Under the pieces are notes generated by a model. That model was given only the letters and a program-made list of their open reading frames with translations. It was not told the DNA's origin and did not search any database. The position numbers and the translations under genes were made by a program. From Limnoperna fortunei (taxonomy: Eukaryota; Mollusca; Bivalvia; Mytilida; Modiolidae): a DNA stretch of 64,000 nucleotides. Location: positions 47,179,657 through 47,243,656 of the forward strand of contig OX104119.1 in the NCBI GenBank assembly GCA_944474755.1, in the 5' to 3' direction. Below, in pieces: positions 29,679 through 42,734 of the stretch; the stretch's first letter is position 1; each line of letters opens with the position of its first letter.

Positions 29679-30248
29679 TTATTACATGAATAGAATTTTT
29701 CGATTTCTTGGTTGGTCTAAAACATCTTTTATGTCGGATAAATCGTTTTGTCTGTTGCACGATTCTGATGGACAGTAGTCAAGCAGAATCCAATATTGAC
29801 CTGGTTTTGACCAGTCCAAGCCTTTTTTCATGACCGTTCTAACATAACTATAAATTTCAATTTTAGTGGTTATTGAATCATCTAATTAAAACAAATACTG
29901 TTAACATGTAAGAATAAAATTATTTTTTTATTTATACTCTTTTCCATATTTGAAATGTGATGAAACTGGAATTTCACGATTATCAGCAAATCAATATAAA
30001 AATGTAGCATTAACAGAAAATATTAAGGGTAACCAGCATTACAATTACAAAATGTGAGCATCCTTTGTTTTTCTGATTAAGGAAGATGGTGATGTATTCA
30101 TGTAATAAAACAATATACGGTCGCTACAAGGATTTCTCAGCCCTCAAAAAATTATTTTCATCTCGACTAGCGGCTCGGTGAATATTACATTTTTTCTGGC
30201 TGATAAATACTGATAGCGGCCTTTATGAAAATCATTAATTATATAATA
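29679..30248 (+). mobile_element. Palindromic 0.6-kb element family A, copy 2
   Basis: It starts TATTACATGAATAGAATTTT and ends ATTAATTATATAATATCG. It carries CGATTCTGATGGACAGTAGT, GTAATAAAACAATATACGG and the hairpin GCGGCTCGGTGAATATTACA. It is similar in full to 60651-61278 and to the reverse of 13613-14245. Confidence 0.75.
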
Positions 30249-31639
30249 TCGACCATGTTTTATATATGTACCGCTCTGTCGTTATTTTTAAGTTCACAAC
30301 TTGAAAGGTGTAAACTGACGCTAAAATAGTTAAATAATAACTAAAATAGTATTTATTTGTGTGCGGTATTACAAACTCACTGTTTTATCGTATTTTAGCA
30401 GAATATTTTATATCGTTATATTATAATAATATAAGACTAAACATTTGCAGTACTTTTTTCATCTTTTACAAAATAAGGAATACATTTCAGCGATTAGTAG
30501 AACTATTTTTATTTATTTTAAATATTTAATATAATATTGCAAATGATTTATCTCAAATTGCAGAAACCTATTTTATTCGATTATTGATAAACAACTATAA
30601 CTACTTCAGAGATAACTTTATTATTATTTGTAACTGCTGAACATTATTATTTTTTAAGAAAAGACATTTTAAGACTTTTTAACTTTCCTGGCATGTTTAA
30701 GTTAGCAAGATATGCAAAGTGTATCTGTTCAAAGTATTTACCAAATGTGGCTGTATGTTAAGAAACATGCTTTGTAAAGTGATAAATGAAGTAAGTCATC
30801 TATTATTGATCACTTAGCTTGCCAGTAAACACTGAGTTTGCGGGCTTAAGCCTTACAACGGAAAGGGTGTGCTCAACAACAACACAGATTGACAACGATT
30901 GTCAGTTTTCTTTGGTTTTCACTAAGCACTCTAGCTTCCTCTCCCAGTAAAACAAAGAACTCATAAATAAGTACGAAATTTTAAAAACAAACAATGTAAT
31001 AATTAATTTATAAGCATTAACATTTTATTAACGATTCAATGGATACAGATGCAGATGTGCCATCATCCGGTAATATAGATCGATGACGTCAGTTTATATT
31101 GTTGGTTAACGTGATTCATTTTCCTGGTGACTTGTCATAAAATTACTAAACTTCTTCTGGTTAATATAACATGTTGGGATAGATTACCATGCTTCTTGCA
31201 TGATGCAAAAACACATTTCACGTTCTTGTTTTTTTTGTTAACTTGTTATTATTCGAATAAAACTACCATACTTATCGTGGACATTTGGTTTTCATTCAAG
31301 TATGTGTTTAAAACTGTTTTTACTTCTTGAATTCTTTTCATCACATGTACATTGCATCACCAATCAGTATTCAATTATCATTTTCAATATTTTATCAGTC
31401 TTAACTATTGCTTATTTTGTGCATTTTACGTAACAAATTGTGTCTGTTCGTGACATCAATATATCATAAAAAATGTTATCGAAAAAATGAGGCTTATATT
31501 AGTAAGTATTAGTGTAATTTGATTGAGACTGGAAATGTAACGTTTATATGTATTACAATCTTAAAAAACGTTTGTAAAAACGTTAGAAATAAAATGACAT
31601 CAAAGATACCAAGATTAATAGAAGTTAATAGAATTTCGT
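30249..31639. other. Intergenic, nothing recognised
   Basis: AT-rich. Short ORFs (for example 31127-31330) have no motif. A short ATG frame followed by a GT at 31039-31073 was noted but cannot be supported. Confidence 0.5.
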
Positions 31640-33790
31640 CTAATCACGATTCATCAATTGCGCTCAAAACGAAACAATATTTAAAATCGAAATGAACATG
31701 ACGTTTTTGTACTAAAATCCAAGAACTTTATACAAAATCTGGCTAAGGTTATTTACACCTAGAAAATAGAAAAACTAATTATTAAAATTTCAGAGCAGTA
31801 ATTTAGACAATGACAATATCGCTGAACGAATGAATGCTATTCCTGTCAGCATAGAAGTGTGACCCCCCGTTTGGACTAACAGTCCACTAGCGGAGGCATC
31901 GACCCAGTGGTTACAAATAAAATGTTATCAAAGATACCAAGGTTAATTGAATTTACTACGCTAGGAATGATTATAAAATGAGACAATATATCAGCACTTT
32001 ATAGTTCTCCAAGTCAATATATGATTGACTGTCGCAAATATTTTAAACTTGCGACATTTAAGAGGAATCGGAAAAGAAATATGTGTATAAGCATGTTTTT
32101 AGATTTTCAAAGAACTGTTTTTCAATGAAAATACTATTATCACGAATGACTCATAACTCGCACAAGTCAGCAAGTATTGGAACAAACACGTTTCAGCTCC
32201 AATATCGAAGTGTTTATAATTTTTCTACTTTGTCTAGTTTCTTTCGTTTCTCGTAATATTCAGCTTTCAAACGTACCTATAAGCATACAATATTACATAT
32301 TTAATTTTTACTTGCTACAGTCCTGTTATAATAATAGAGACTTATTTGAAAAATATGTTCAGAATTAATATATTAGCGGTAACGCCATCAAATCATGGTA
32401 GATACAACATATAATATTCTGAGTCATGTAATAAAAATATGTCTTTTAAAAGTAAACATTTATTGTTGCAGTAACAAGTTTGGATGATTGAAGAACATGG
32501 TTTTGTCATTGCAATTTCTTATTCTTGTTGTGTTATTGGTTCAACTGCACTATTCCGATTCTACTCCATGCTATGAATACGAGTGCAATGCCGGTGCTTG
32601 TGTGCAGTTGGAAGATTACACATATAGATTCTGCATTTATAAGCCATGCCGCGGCGAGCTCAGAAGAAAACGGCAAGTACCTCCAAGATATCTATATAGG
32701 GTACTTAGAGACGACGAAAATCCTGAAAATGGACTTCACCCCAAAGACCCCGAAGCGACAAAAACCGTTCAATCACATGTTGGATGTGGTAGTAGAAACA
32801 ACTACAGATCTCAATATATCAGCACAACGGTAACATTCAAGCTGCAAGTGACTGGGCTGCCAGAGGAAATGGCAACAATATAAGAATTGTCCGCATTGAT
32901 ACAGAAGTCCTTCGTAGGCATAACGTACCAATAATCGACCTAAGTAATGCCAATAGCAGTGTTTTACCTGGGGTCATGGCACGCAATTTTGCCCACAGGT
33001 ATCAAGAAGTTCTAATTAGAGGTACAATCCCAAGTGAAGCAATAACTCTTGTATCGTTGAATCCCGTGGTATCAATAAATCCCTGTGTGTGTCAAATGTA
33101 GCTTTTGCACTGAACACAAATAGCGATATAATATTCTATTCTTTTTGTTTAAATTGTAGTCATTATTGTACCTGGCAATACGATATATATATATATATAA
33201 CTTTGTGAATTGATGTCCAATTAGTTTATTATAACACAATATATGTTTTAACAACATTTTAATATTATGTCGGTCGTTATCTGCTTAGTTCGTGCAAGCG
33301 GTAACAGTTTACTACACTTATTGTCATATTCCCTGTTTCAAAATGAAGGTATTAGCTTAATTTTATTTTGTAAAAAAAACATTAAGGACGCAAATTGTTT
33401 ATTTTTAGTAAGTTGTTAAACATGATATCCGTCTCTCCTGCTCGTAGAGAACCAAGTCATGTGTCTAGTCCCTAATCGCAAAAAATATGTTGTAGACACA
33501 AGTATTTGATACATTAAATAACTGTCAATATTTTGCCTTAAGGTACTCATTGACTTGACTTGCTGTATTGTTTAGGGTTGTTTAAATCATATTAAAAAAG
33601 GAAACCCCTTTTATAGGTGTAACCCAGCTTAGTTTTATTAGCTGTTCCAAGCCAGTGTTTATTCCCATGTATTTTTATTGTCTATTTCTTTTTATATTTT
33701 GCATGTTCAACACTCAGGTGTGTATTAACATTAGTCATTACATGTACAAGTAACAAATAAAGATACATGTATTGTGTTTCGTTTGAATTC
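31640..33790 (+). repeat. Duplicated locus, copy 1 (ADP-ribosyltransferase-like gene with flanks)
   Basis: This segment, including the upstream flank, the coding part and a 3' end with AATAAAGATACATGTATT, is repeated at 35640-37640 with many small differences. It represents an old segmental duplication of one gene. Confidence 0.75.
32497..33101 (+). pseudogene. Secreted ADP-ribosyltransferase-like protein, frameshifted copy 1
   Basis: After a TTGTTGCAG acceptor, an ATG opens a frame with a hydrophobic signal peptide (VLSLQFLILVVLLVQL). A cysteine-rich segment of about 30 residues and a furin-like RRKR site follow. The domain after it has YRVLRDDE, a SQYISTT motif and, further on, a glutamate before VLIRGTIP. 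That arginine, Ser-Thr-Thr, glutamate order is the R-S-E signature of ADP-ribosyltransferase folds. One base is missing near 32828 compared with copy 2, so the intact frame ends at 32883; the original frame is open again to a TAG at 33101. It could be a pseudogene, a true allele defect or a sequencing error. Fold assignment is moderate. Confidence 0.5.
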
Positions 33791-33798
33791 TATATATA

Positions 33799-35040
33799 CA
33801 CTTGGCAATAAGTTAGGTACCACCACGATTTTAGCTCAGGTGATTTGATTTTTTAAAACCATTATTTTTATAAATACATAACCATCGATTGTTCATTTCA
33901 TGTTTCGTTTAAAATAGTCGACTATTTTAAAGAAGTTTATGATATTACTATTCATAATGTATAGAAAAGACCAACAAGATGTCGTTTGTAAAATTATGCC
34001 ATAAAACTGCAAAATCACAACTCAAAAAAAGTTTCAGTTTAAACCGCTGGTAATGTTACATACAAAGAGTTGGCAGGTTGACGGTTATTAAGATGTAAGA
34101 AGAAATGATTTTTAAACATTTATTCACAAGCAGAGTCGGTATCGTGTGTATCTACCACGCTTCCAATGCAATTCTTGAAGTCTCATCATGCTCTGGACAA
34201 GTCTCTGAAGTCTACGTTGACGGAATTGTCGCCACTCCCGAAATAAAGTATCATGCAATTCTTGAATGTTCTTACATGGAGGGGCACGTTCGTTCACTTT
34301 CCGGCCGATATAGTCCCAAACATGCTCTATCGGATTCATATTCGGAGACATGGCACGCCATGGTAATGTCTCAATTCCCTCATTTGCAAGATAATCTTTG
34401 ACGATGCGTGCTCTATGAGGTCTTGCGTTGTCGTCCATGAACACGGGTCTGTTTTCAAGTGGATGCGCATCAAAATGGGCACAATACGGGGATCTGATCT
34501 GATCTCTGTATTTTAAAGCAGTTAGTGTGCCATCTAATGGATACAAGTCTAAATTACAGTCATATGAGAAGCAGCCCCAAACTGTTACTCCGCCACCACC
34601 AAAAGCTGTAGTTCCCAGAATTTGTGCAGGATCAAAAGCTATGTTACGTTGACGTCATACCCACATCCTACCATCAACTGGTTTCAGAAGAAAACGACTT
34701 TCGTCGTACCAATGAATTCTTTTCCATGAGCCAATATTCCACCCGATATGGTCACGCGCCCACTGTAGCCGGGCATCATTATGTCTTTGTGTAAGTGCTG
34801 GTCGCTTTATTGGTCTCCGTGCTCGAAGTCTTTCGCAGTTTAGTCTTCTGTCCGTCTACTGATTCTAACATGGACATTCCATCGACTACGCAACCTGTTT
34901 GCAGTGGTAAAAGGTTGTTGTCTAGCAAGTCTTCGAAGTAGTCTTATCTTCTCTCTGTTGTCTTCTTCAGTCGCCTTGATCTTGGCCTTTCCCCAACAAT
35001 ACCAGTTTCATTATATCGTCTCATTAGCCTAGATTTTACC
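33799..35040 (-). mobile_element. Tc1/mariner-like transposon, decayed
   Basis: The minus-strand transposase is readable from about 35040 down to 34124. Order: RRYNETGIVGERPRS, a helix-turn-helix remnant, RPALTQRHNDARLQWARDHI, WYDESRF, FGGGGVTVWGCFS, DDNARPHRA and SPNMNPIEHVWD. The DDE residues are present, but a stop follows RMWV and there are frame breaks upstream; the N-terminus is truncated. The left end CACTTGGCAATAAGTTAGG after TATATA fits a Tc1-type terminus. It sits just beyond the polyadenylation region of the ADP-ribosyltransferase-like copy 1. Confidence 0.75.
34124..34546 (-). pseudogene. Tc1-like transposase, C-terminal ORF
   Basis: A 140-residue open frame covers the second catalytic aspartate (DDNARPH), the final acidic region (NPIEHVWD) and the C-terminal tail (WRQFRQRRLQRLVQSM). 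Upstream parts are in the same family but broken, so no full enzyme is made. Confidence 0.8.
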
Positions 35041-35149
35041 TGCAAATAGCCAACCAAACAACTCGTTTTCCTGCACTGTTTTGAGAATTTTCCACTCCAA
35101 TATATTTATACTTAAAGATGATCTGTTGTTTTTTAGAGTAGACGTTATT

Positions 35150-35639
35150 TGAAATCTTCTAGCCAGGTAATTTGTAACTAAAACCAAACTTTTTGAGGCT
35201 TTGAGAGAAGAATTAGTCATGCAATAAATACTTAAATTTGAAGAATAATCTTTTAAAAATAACCTATATTGATGTTGTGTCAGATGAATTGTTAGTATTT
35301 AGCTTAAAGCGCATATAAAAAGAACAAAAGTCCAAATATTACAGTAGTTTCCATAAGGTATTTACTTTCTTTTCGAGCGATTCTATAGCTCGCTCAGTGG
35401 TAGGAGTATCGCGCAGTCTATAAATAGATAACTCCACTTTTTATTCCAACAATTTCAAAAACCTTTGTCGTAGCAGAAAAGTGTGAAACAAGCCAGTTTC
35501 TAGGTTGCAAGAATTTAAATGTCGTAACCGAAAATAACTGAACAAAACTTCAAATGTTTTTCATTTTATAATGTATTTTGTTAGTGGATATATTTTTACC
35601 TTGGTTTCCTTGCACTATTTCTGGTTTATCTTGATTTCT
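35150..35639. repeat. Dispersed flank repeat, related to 48180-48440
   Basis: AACTTTTTGAGGCTTTG, AATACTTAAATTTGAAGAA and AAAGAACAAAAGTCC-type text recurs at 48180-48350. AAATCTTCTAGCCAGG also occurs at about 39483. A tRNA A-box-like GCTCAGTGGTAGGAGTA is at about 35392 without a matching B box. Confidence 0.5.
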
Positions 35640-37640
35640 CTTACCCTTTGAACACGACTCATCAATGGCGCTTAAAACCAAACAATATTTAAAATAGAAA
35701 TGAATATAGTGTGTTATTACGAAAATCCCAAAACGTTATACAAAATCCGGCTACAGTTATCTACACCGTGAAAATAGAACAACAAATGTTTTACAAATTT
35801 CATAGCAGTAAATTTGAACAATGACTCTAATCGCTGAACGAATCAATGATATTCCTGTCAGCAACGAAGTGTGACTACTGAGCTGGTGATACCATCGGAG
35901 ACTAACAGTCCATCAACAGCGGCATCGACTCTGGTTGCAAATAAAATATCAAAGAAACCAAGGTTAATTGAACTTACTAATCTAGAAAGGCTTATACAAT
36001 GACACAAGATATCTGCATTATGTAGTTCTCGACGTTAATATATAACTGACTGTAGCAAATTGTTTTAAACATGCGACATGTAAGAGGAATCAGAAAAGAA
36101 ATATGTGTACAAGCAATTGTTTAGATTTTCAAAGACCTTGTTTTTCAATGAAAATACTTTTATCACGACTGACTCACTACTCGCACAGGACATCATGTAT
36201 TGGCACAAACACCTTTCAGCTCTATCAAAGTGTTTACAATGTTTCTACTTTGTCTAGTTTCGTTCGTTTTTCGTAATATTCTGTTTTAAAACGTACATAT
36301 AAGCATACAATATTACATATTTAATAATTTTTACTGATTATGGTCTGATAATTTCATAGACATATTTGAAAAAATATGTTCAGAATTAATGTATTAGCGA
36401 TAACGCCTTCAAGTAATGGAAAATACAACTTATAGTAGTTTCTGACAAGTCATGGTAGATACAAAATATAGGATGCATTCATAAAACGCCAAGTACTTCC
36501 AAGATATCTATATAGGGTACTTAGAGAAGACGAAAATCCTAAAAATGGACTTCACCCCAAAGACGCCAAAGCGACTAAAAGCGTTCAATCACATGTTGTA
36601 TGTGGTAGCAGAAATAACTACAGATCTCAGTATATCAGCACAACCTGTAATATTGACGCTGCACGTGACTGGGCTGCCAAAGGAACTGGCGACAATATAA
36701 GAATTGTCCGCATTGATAAAGAAGTCCTTCGAAGGCATAACGTACAATAATCGACCTACGTAAAATCCGATAGAAGTATTTTATCTGGTATCACGGCACG
36801 CAATTTTGCCCACAGATATACAGAATTACTTATTGAATGTACAATCCCAAGTGAAGCAATTACTCTTGTATCTTTGACTCCATTGGTATCGATGGATCCG
36901 TGTGTGTGTCAAATGTAACTTTTGCACTGTAAACAAATAGCGATATAATATTCTATTTTCTGTTTATATTGTAGTTATTATTGTACCTGGGAATACGATA
37001 TCTATAAAACTTTTTCAATTGATGTCCAATAACTTTATTATAACGGATATATGTTTTAACATTTTAATAGTATTTCGTTTAAACAGAATCGGCCGTTCTC
37101 TGCTTTGATCATGCACTTGATAAACAGTTTGCTACATTAATAGTAATATTTCCTCTTTAAAAATAAAGATATCAGCTTAATTTTATTTTGTTAAAGACAT
37201 TAAGGATGCAAATTGTACATTTTTCAGAAAATTATTTAACATGCTAGCCGTCTCTCCTGATCAAAGAGAACCGAGTCATGTGTCTATTCTCTAATCACAT
37301 AAATATGTTAATTTGCAAACGTTTTGTATACATAAACTGTCAATATTTTGCCTTAAGGTAAAAAATTACTTTACTTGCAGAATTGTTTAGGGTTGTTGTA
37401 TCGTATTAAAATAAATGAAACCCCCCTTTTTGGTGTAAGCCATCTAAGTTTTATTAGCTGTCCAAGCCAGTGTTTATTCCATATATATTTCTCTTCTTTT
37501 TTCTTTATATTTTTTGCATGTTTTGTCAACACTTAGATGTGTCATAACATTAGTCATTGCATGAACAAAAACCAAATAAAGATACATGTATTTTGTTTTG
37601 TTAATATTCTATGTATATTATTTGAAATTAATTGTAGTTT
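35640..37640 (+). repeat. Duplicated locus, copy 2
   Basis: It matches 31640-33790 from the upstream flank through the AATAAAGATACATGTATT 3' end. The start of the coding exon (about 250 bp with the signal peptide and cysteine segment) is absent here. Confidence 0.75.
36490..36918 (+). pseudogene. ADP-ribosyltransferase-like pseudogene, copy 2
   Basis: It begins inside the catalytic domain (YLYRVLRED, then SQYISTT). It lacks signal peptide and start, and has a one-base loss near 36745 that stops the frame after HNVQ. The break is at a different place from that of copy 1, so the two copies decayed independently. The terminal CVCQM and stop are kept. Confidence 0.55.
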
Positions 37641-37654
37641 ACCCCACATCTGCC

Positions 37655-37985
37655 TTCCTATATTTTGCTTGCAGATATTTGGTACAGATGACCCATACTA
37701 GATGAACTTACGCTAGAGCTCGTATTCGTTGAGAATGATTGTCAAACTTAGAAACTTCATTCGTCTCCAATGTCAGCATGATAGCATAACAAGGCGACCA
37801 AGAGCCAGCCCTATTACACATGGGCTCTTGCGGATCTTGGACGATCCTTAACAAAATTTGTTGTTTTGGTTTTATTTATGATTTGGCTAAATTGTTGAAT
37901 GGTGGTGGCCACACGATGAACAATTTGTCTCATGGACATCCCTGCATTCGTAAGCCAATAGTTTGCCATCAAACATTTTCTGACA
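37655..37985 (-). mobile_element. Tc1-like transposase N-terminal fragment
   Basis: The minus strand reads AGMSMRQIVHRVATT, FSQIINKTKTTNFVKDRPRS and a stop. This is the paired helix-turn-helix and GRPR-type hinge of Tc1-like transposases. The family differs from the one at 33799. Confidence 0.6.
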
Positions 37986-39745
37986 ACCGGGGCTGACTTA
38001 TTTTAACAATGTGAGAACAAGATTGAAACAAACCAGCTTTTATGGAGCATTTGGAATGACACGCATACAAACTGTGATCTTAATGCCTATGAGTTAAAAT
38101 TGTGCAATTAAAATGATGAAGCAGACGATAAACATTTTTTCACAGATAAATAATCAATAAAAAAAATTTAAATTACATGAAAAATCCAAAATTTAAGTTT
38201 TGTCCTCATTTGTTGTTTAAATACTGTTTCCATGTGTATATGAACGCATAGATGCACTAAACAAAAACATGGTAAAAGAGTATGAGGAGCAATTCCATAA
38301 TATATAACAAATTCAAGTATAAACAATATCTTTTATAATTGAAATGATAAGAGAAGCGACAGTACAGGCTTGATGTGTATTATTGTTCTTATTTCAAAAT
38401 TTTCGTTTCCAGAAAACATTGCTATCCATATTTTTAATGCGGTTGTTACTTGGAACTATTCCGATTTACCTTCAGAATAAAACAATTTAGTTGAATGAAT
38501 ACTACAGTACATTAATTGTTTTAAATAAAGGTCAAAACCTTACAAGAGATCACTTGGTTACCATGTTGACCCCTAAATAACCTCCAAAAAGAAAAGCATA
38601 ACTGACAGATTCGCTAACGCTTCCATCCTTACAAGTCAAAGTTTATGAGTTCACACGGGTCCAGATTAAGTAAGGAAATTCCCGGACTGCAGTCACTGTT
38701 TTGATTAGCTACATTATCATGCAATTAGCCAACTCGCTGTCCTACACCATTTTGCTTCATTATATTGAATATATACAATGCCAAATACTGGTTCTTTCAA
38801 TAACGGCAATAGCGAAATGCAAAACACCAAGGAAACTATAAAAAAGACAATTGACAAATCAAAGTCTAAGAAACTGGCAAACTTTAGAACCAACAATTAA
38901 AAATAAAGCAAATATAGCAATGGTCCTCATTGGGTATCATATCACAATAGTCAGTAATAGGCGTATCCAATTATCATCACATCACAATAACGGCGTGCTA
39001 AATTCAAAAATTGGAAAAACTATCTTCAATCATATTTCAAAAGACAAAAGGATACATTTCAACAAGAAATTGGTACATGTATATATAGTAAAAAATTTAA
39101 AGACGCTGACGAGTCGTTGTTTCTTGTAACCTTGGTTTATACGTTGATCCCGAAGAAATTCGGTGACGTTTTTAAAAATCAGTATGCTTGCTGCAACTAT
39201 AATAAGTCTGTCTTCAGACTCCTTGTCGCAATGAATATTTAAAAGAAGTCACGAAGAACTAATTGTTAGCCAGGATTACATTGTTTTCAAATGTGATACG
39301 TTTGTATGTGGATTTACCAGAGTTATACTTGATGCCTAGTTCTTTAATGAGGCATTCATTGTCATGTGACATCTATATAAACACAATGCAGGGACAACAA
39401 CATATATGTCATGGATATTGTCTTTGAATACGGATATAGGTCGATCAAAAAATGATTATCTTTTTTCTAATGATGCCATATGAAATCTTCTAGCCAGGGA
39501 ATTACGTTTTGTGGACTTAAGATCCCTGACTTTTGAGGATGCATCGCTTCCAGCAGCTTGCTAACACAAAAATACACAGACTGTAAGGAAACAAATGATA
39601 CTTAAAATAAGAACTACGATGCCTTATGATTAATCCAATCCTTTTTACCCTTGTTTGCTACAGACAAACAAACAATTTGTAAACCTTTTTGTATGTTTTT
39701 CATGTACGTGTCTGTTATAGTTACTTGAAATTTTGATATTGATTG
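37986..39745. other. Intergenic, no gene recognised
   Basis: The ORF at 38851-39129 has no motif. AAATCTTCTAGCCAGG at about 39483 matches 35152. Otherwise unremarkable. Confidence 0.45.
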
Positions 39746-41900
39746 TTTTTAGCTCTCCAGGACCGAATGTGAGCTTTTTTCATCACTAGGCGTCTGTCGT
39801 CTGTTGTACGTTGTAAACTTGTAAAAAATCTTCTCACCTAAAACCATTGGATCAATTTGTTTTCTCAAACTTGAATAAGATCATCCTTAGGGTTCCCACC
39901 CAAAGGGTGTTAGTCAACGGACAAAGATGGTCGCAGTTACTAAAAATAAGACATATGTGTTGACACACGTTTTGGTCAATATCTCAATGATTATATTAGC
40001 TACAGTATAATCATACTGCCTTAGAACTCAGGTGTTAGGGTAGATTATCACATGAAGAAAAAATTATCACCCGAGACGGAGTCGAAGGTGATAATTTTTT
40101 CTCCATGTGATAATGTACCCTAACACCTGAGTTCAAAGGCAGTATGATTTTTATAATACTGAATGCCTATTATCTAATGAAGAAATGTAAACTACCACAG
40201 AGTTACTGTACTGAATCATATTTTTAATGGAAAATGCTTGTTAGTCTGCTAGTTCTTTTTCCAAATAATAATTGCCCATTTTCCTGTATTTGTTGTGTCT
40301 TTGACATGTTTACACGGAAAGACACGCGACCTGTAAGTAAATTTCAGCTGATGCGGCTAATCATTTTCCAGATTGGCAATTTTCTTTCTGATAATTTTGT
40401 ATATCACTCGTAAACTTCGGCTGGAGCGGGTGATCATTTTCCAGTTCGGCAATCTCCGGTCTAAGCGGTGTTAATTTTTTTATATCACCCGTTGGTAGGA
40501 ATTAACACCCGTTGCTATAATGGGCGGGGCTAAAACGAGAATCAGTAGAAATTAACACTAGGTAACTGTCCAATAAAAAGATTTTTGCATGAAGTATAAT
40601 AAAGAAAACTGTTACCTCAAATTTTATCAGCACGTTAAGCTCTACAATAGTTGTTATTGGTTTGAAGTTGTGTAATGACGTCCTGTAGGAGTTATTGCCC
40701 TTAAATTACTATTTTGTTTACAAAATGTTTAATTATTACAATATAACTATTATAACTAAAAATATCAGAGCTAGATTGACATTGTAATTGCTTAAATGAT
40801 CAGCAAAAACAAATGCTTACAAAACACATTATTAGTCCAAAATTTTTGGACCACTCCTTATAAGACTCTAAGACATTTTTCTGAAATTTTCCGTTTTTGT
40901 CCTGTAAGTTAAAAACTATAACAGCTATAGTGAAATTGTACATTAACAAATGATCAGCAATGCAAGACCTAGAATTCACTTTTTGGTTAAAAATTGTCGA
41001 ATGACTCCGTTTTTGGATTGAAAACTAAAATCTATAACAGCTAGAGTGAAACTGTAAATTACGAAAATGATCATCAATACAAGACCTATAATTACATTTA
41101 ACGTTTGAAATTGTCACTTTAATGACAATTTTTAAGAAATTTTCTTTTTTGTCCTAAAATCCATAACAGCTAGAGTGAAACTGTACAATGCAAATATGAT
41201 GTGTACAATTACCTTAATTAATTGTTCTGAAATCGATGTCTTTTTGCAGGAGGTATTGCCTTTTAATGACTATTTCACACATAATTATCAATTTTTGCCT
41301 TGGAAATTAAAAACTGGCAAACCTAGAGAAAAATGTAAATAGCAAATGAAATTCAGGACAGGGTCTATAAATCATTATGTTGTATAAAAATTGTCTGATT
41401 ACAGCTATAGGAGTTAAAGCCCTTTAAAATTTTTGGTAAACTTTATAGTTTATGCCTTTAACTTAAATGTCATATGTCATAACATCTACGTGAAACAGTA
41501 AATTGCACAAATGATCAGCAAGGCAATGCTTACAAATCATTACTTATATAAAATTGTTAATTAACACTTTATATTAGTTATTGCCCTTAAATTAGGAATT
41601 CGGACAAAATAATTGTTGTGTTATAAATTAAAGTCTATGACATCCAAAGTAAAACTGTAAATGACTAAATTAACCTAAAGGACAATGATTACAAATGATT
41701 TAATTTTTCAGATCTTGTCTGATCGCACCTTATAGGAGTTATTGTGATAATCAGAATTTTTAAAGAAATGGTTAGTTTTTGCGCAGTAACGTAAAAGCTG
41801 TAACAACTAGACTGAAACTTTAAATTGCAAAAAAATAGCTTTAAGTCATTTGTGTTCAAGTTGTGCAATTACATTACAGCCTCCTGGGGCCTCTAGTTTT
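39746..41900 (+). mobile_element. Tandem-repeat transposable element, copy 3 (divergent family)
   Basis: The left end TAGCTCTCCAGGACCGAATGTG with GGCGTCTGTCGTCTG and the right end TCCTGGGGCCTCTAGTTTT have the layout of the elements at 6504 and 19414, but the core repeat differs. It is 120-165 bp and degenerate, with AACAGCTAGAGTGAAACTGT, AAATGATCAGCA and GGAGTTATTGCCCTTAAA, from about 40610 to 41870. A fold-back element is nested near its left end. Confidence 0.55.
40008..40149. mobile_element. Fold-back element, about 62-bp arms
   Basis: AATCATACTGCCTT...ACTCAGGTGTTAGGG...TTATCACC is mirrored by GGTGATAA...CCCTAACACCTGAGT...GGCAGTATGATT around a 16-base loop. It is nested in the element at 39746. 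Confidence 0.85.
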
Positions 41901-42197
41901 TTTAAAATTATTTTGGGGGATGGGGGTGTTTATCACTGTGAGAAACTTTTCAATATATGAACGATAGAGCAAGTGGTCTTAATTTGGGGTACTCCTTGAA
42001 AACCCCCAATTTTTAACGGGTGGAATTGAAATCTTAACACATAAAGATTGAAGTTGAGCCCACTTTACCGAAGTTAGGCTCGGACTCATCATCTTAGTAT
42101 TGCCACATTAATTTTAAACTACAACAAACTACCGAACACATACAATCATCAAAAGAAAGAAAACAATACCTACAAATTCCTACAATACTGTTTAATG

Positions 42198-42634
42198 GAT
42201 GTATTAGTCTCGATCATCCAGACGCTTAATTGCATTTGTGCGTCTGGATTCATCTCTATATTGAACTCGTTATTATTATGCCCAAAACTGGGCGTAATTT
42301 TTGATTGGATGATATTTTTATTGTCTAAAAAATTACTTCCGTTCATATCAAGAAGTGTATAAAAATTGTACCAAAGTTTACATTTGAATATTTTTATAAA
42401 ATATTACTATATTAATTAATTCAACAAATATTATTGTTATGCACAATCAAGAGAGAATCTTACTGTGACGTCATTTTATAAGTATAAACATGTTTGCATG
42501 GTTTTCCTGATCTAAAAATAAGGCCCTAAAAATAGAATCATTGTTTTGTCTCCACCTATTGGTAGCGAAATTACGACAAGGTGATCCCAGACGCTATTAT
42601 ATATGCGTCATGTGATCGAGACTATAGATGTACT
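42198..42634. mobile_element. MITE-like element with short inverted ends
   Basis: The left AGTCTCGATCATCCAGACGC and the right GCGTCATGTGATCGAGACT are inverted, about 435 bp apart. There is an internal smaller hairpin (CCAGACGC...GCGTCTGG). No ORF. Confidence 0.45.
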
Positions 42635-42734
42635 CGATTTGTCTCCCATTCGCCACGCACTAGTACGAGTATTTGTCGTCAAATGTTCATTGGCTGTCAC
42701 AGAATAACCCTTTCTCACTGCTCGTTAAAATAAT

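Noticed and set aside
31039..31073. A short ATG frame ending at a GT that could be a first coding exon
   Set aside because: Too short to support, and there is no matching downstream exon or known protein start.
35385..35420. A tRNA-like A box (GCTCAGTGGTAGGAGTA) suggesting a tRNA gene
   Set aside because: No B box or cloverleaf follows at the right distance. At most it is a relic of a tRNA-derived repeat.
38851..39129. A 92-codon ORF
   Set aside because: No signal, domain or splice context, and the composition is as in neighbouring non-coding DNA.
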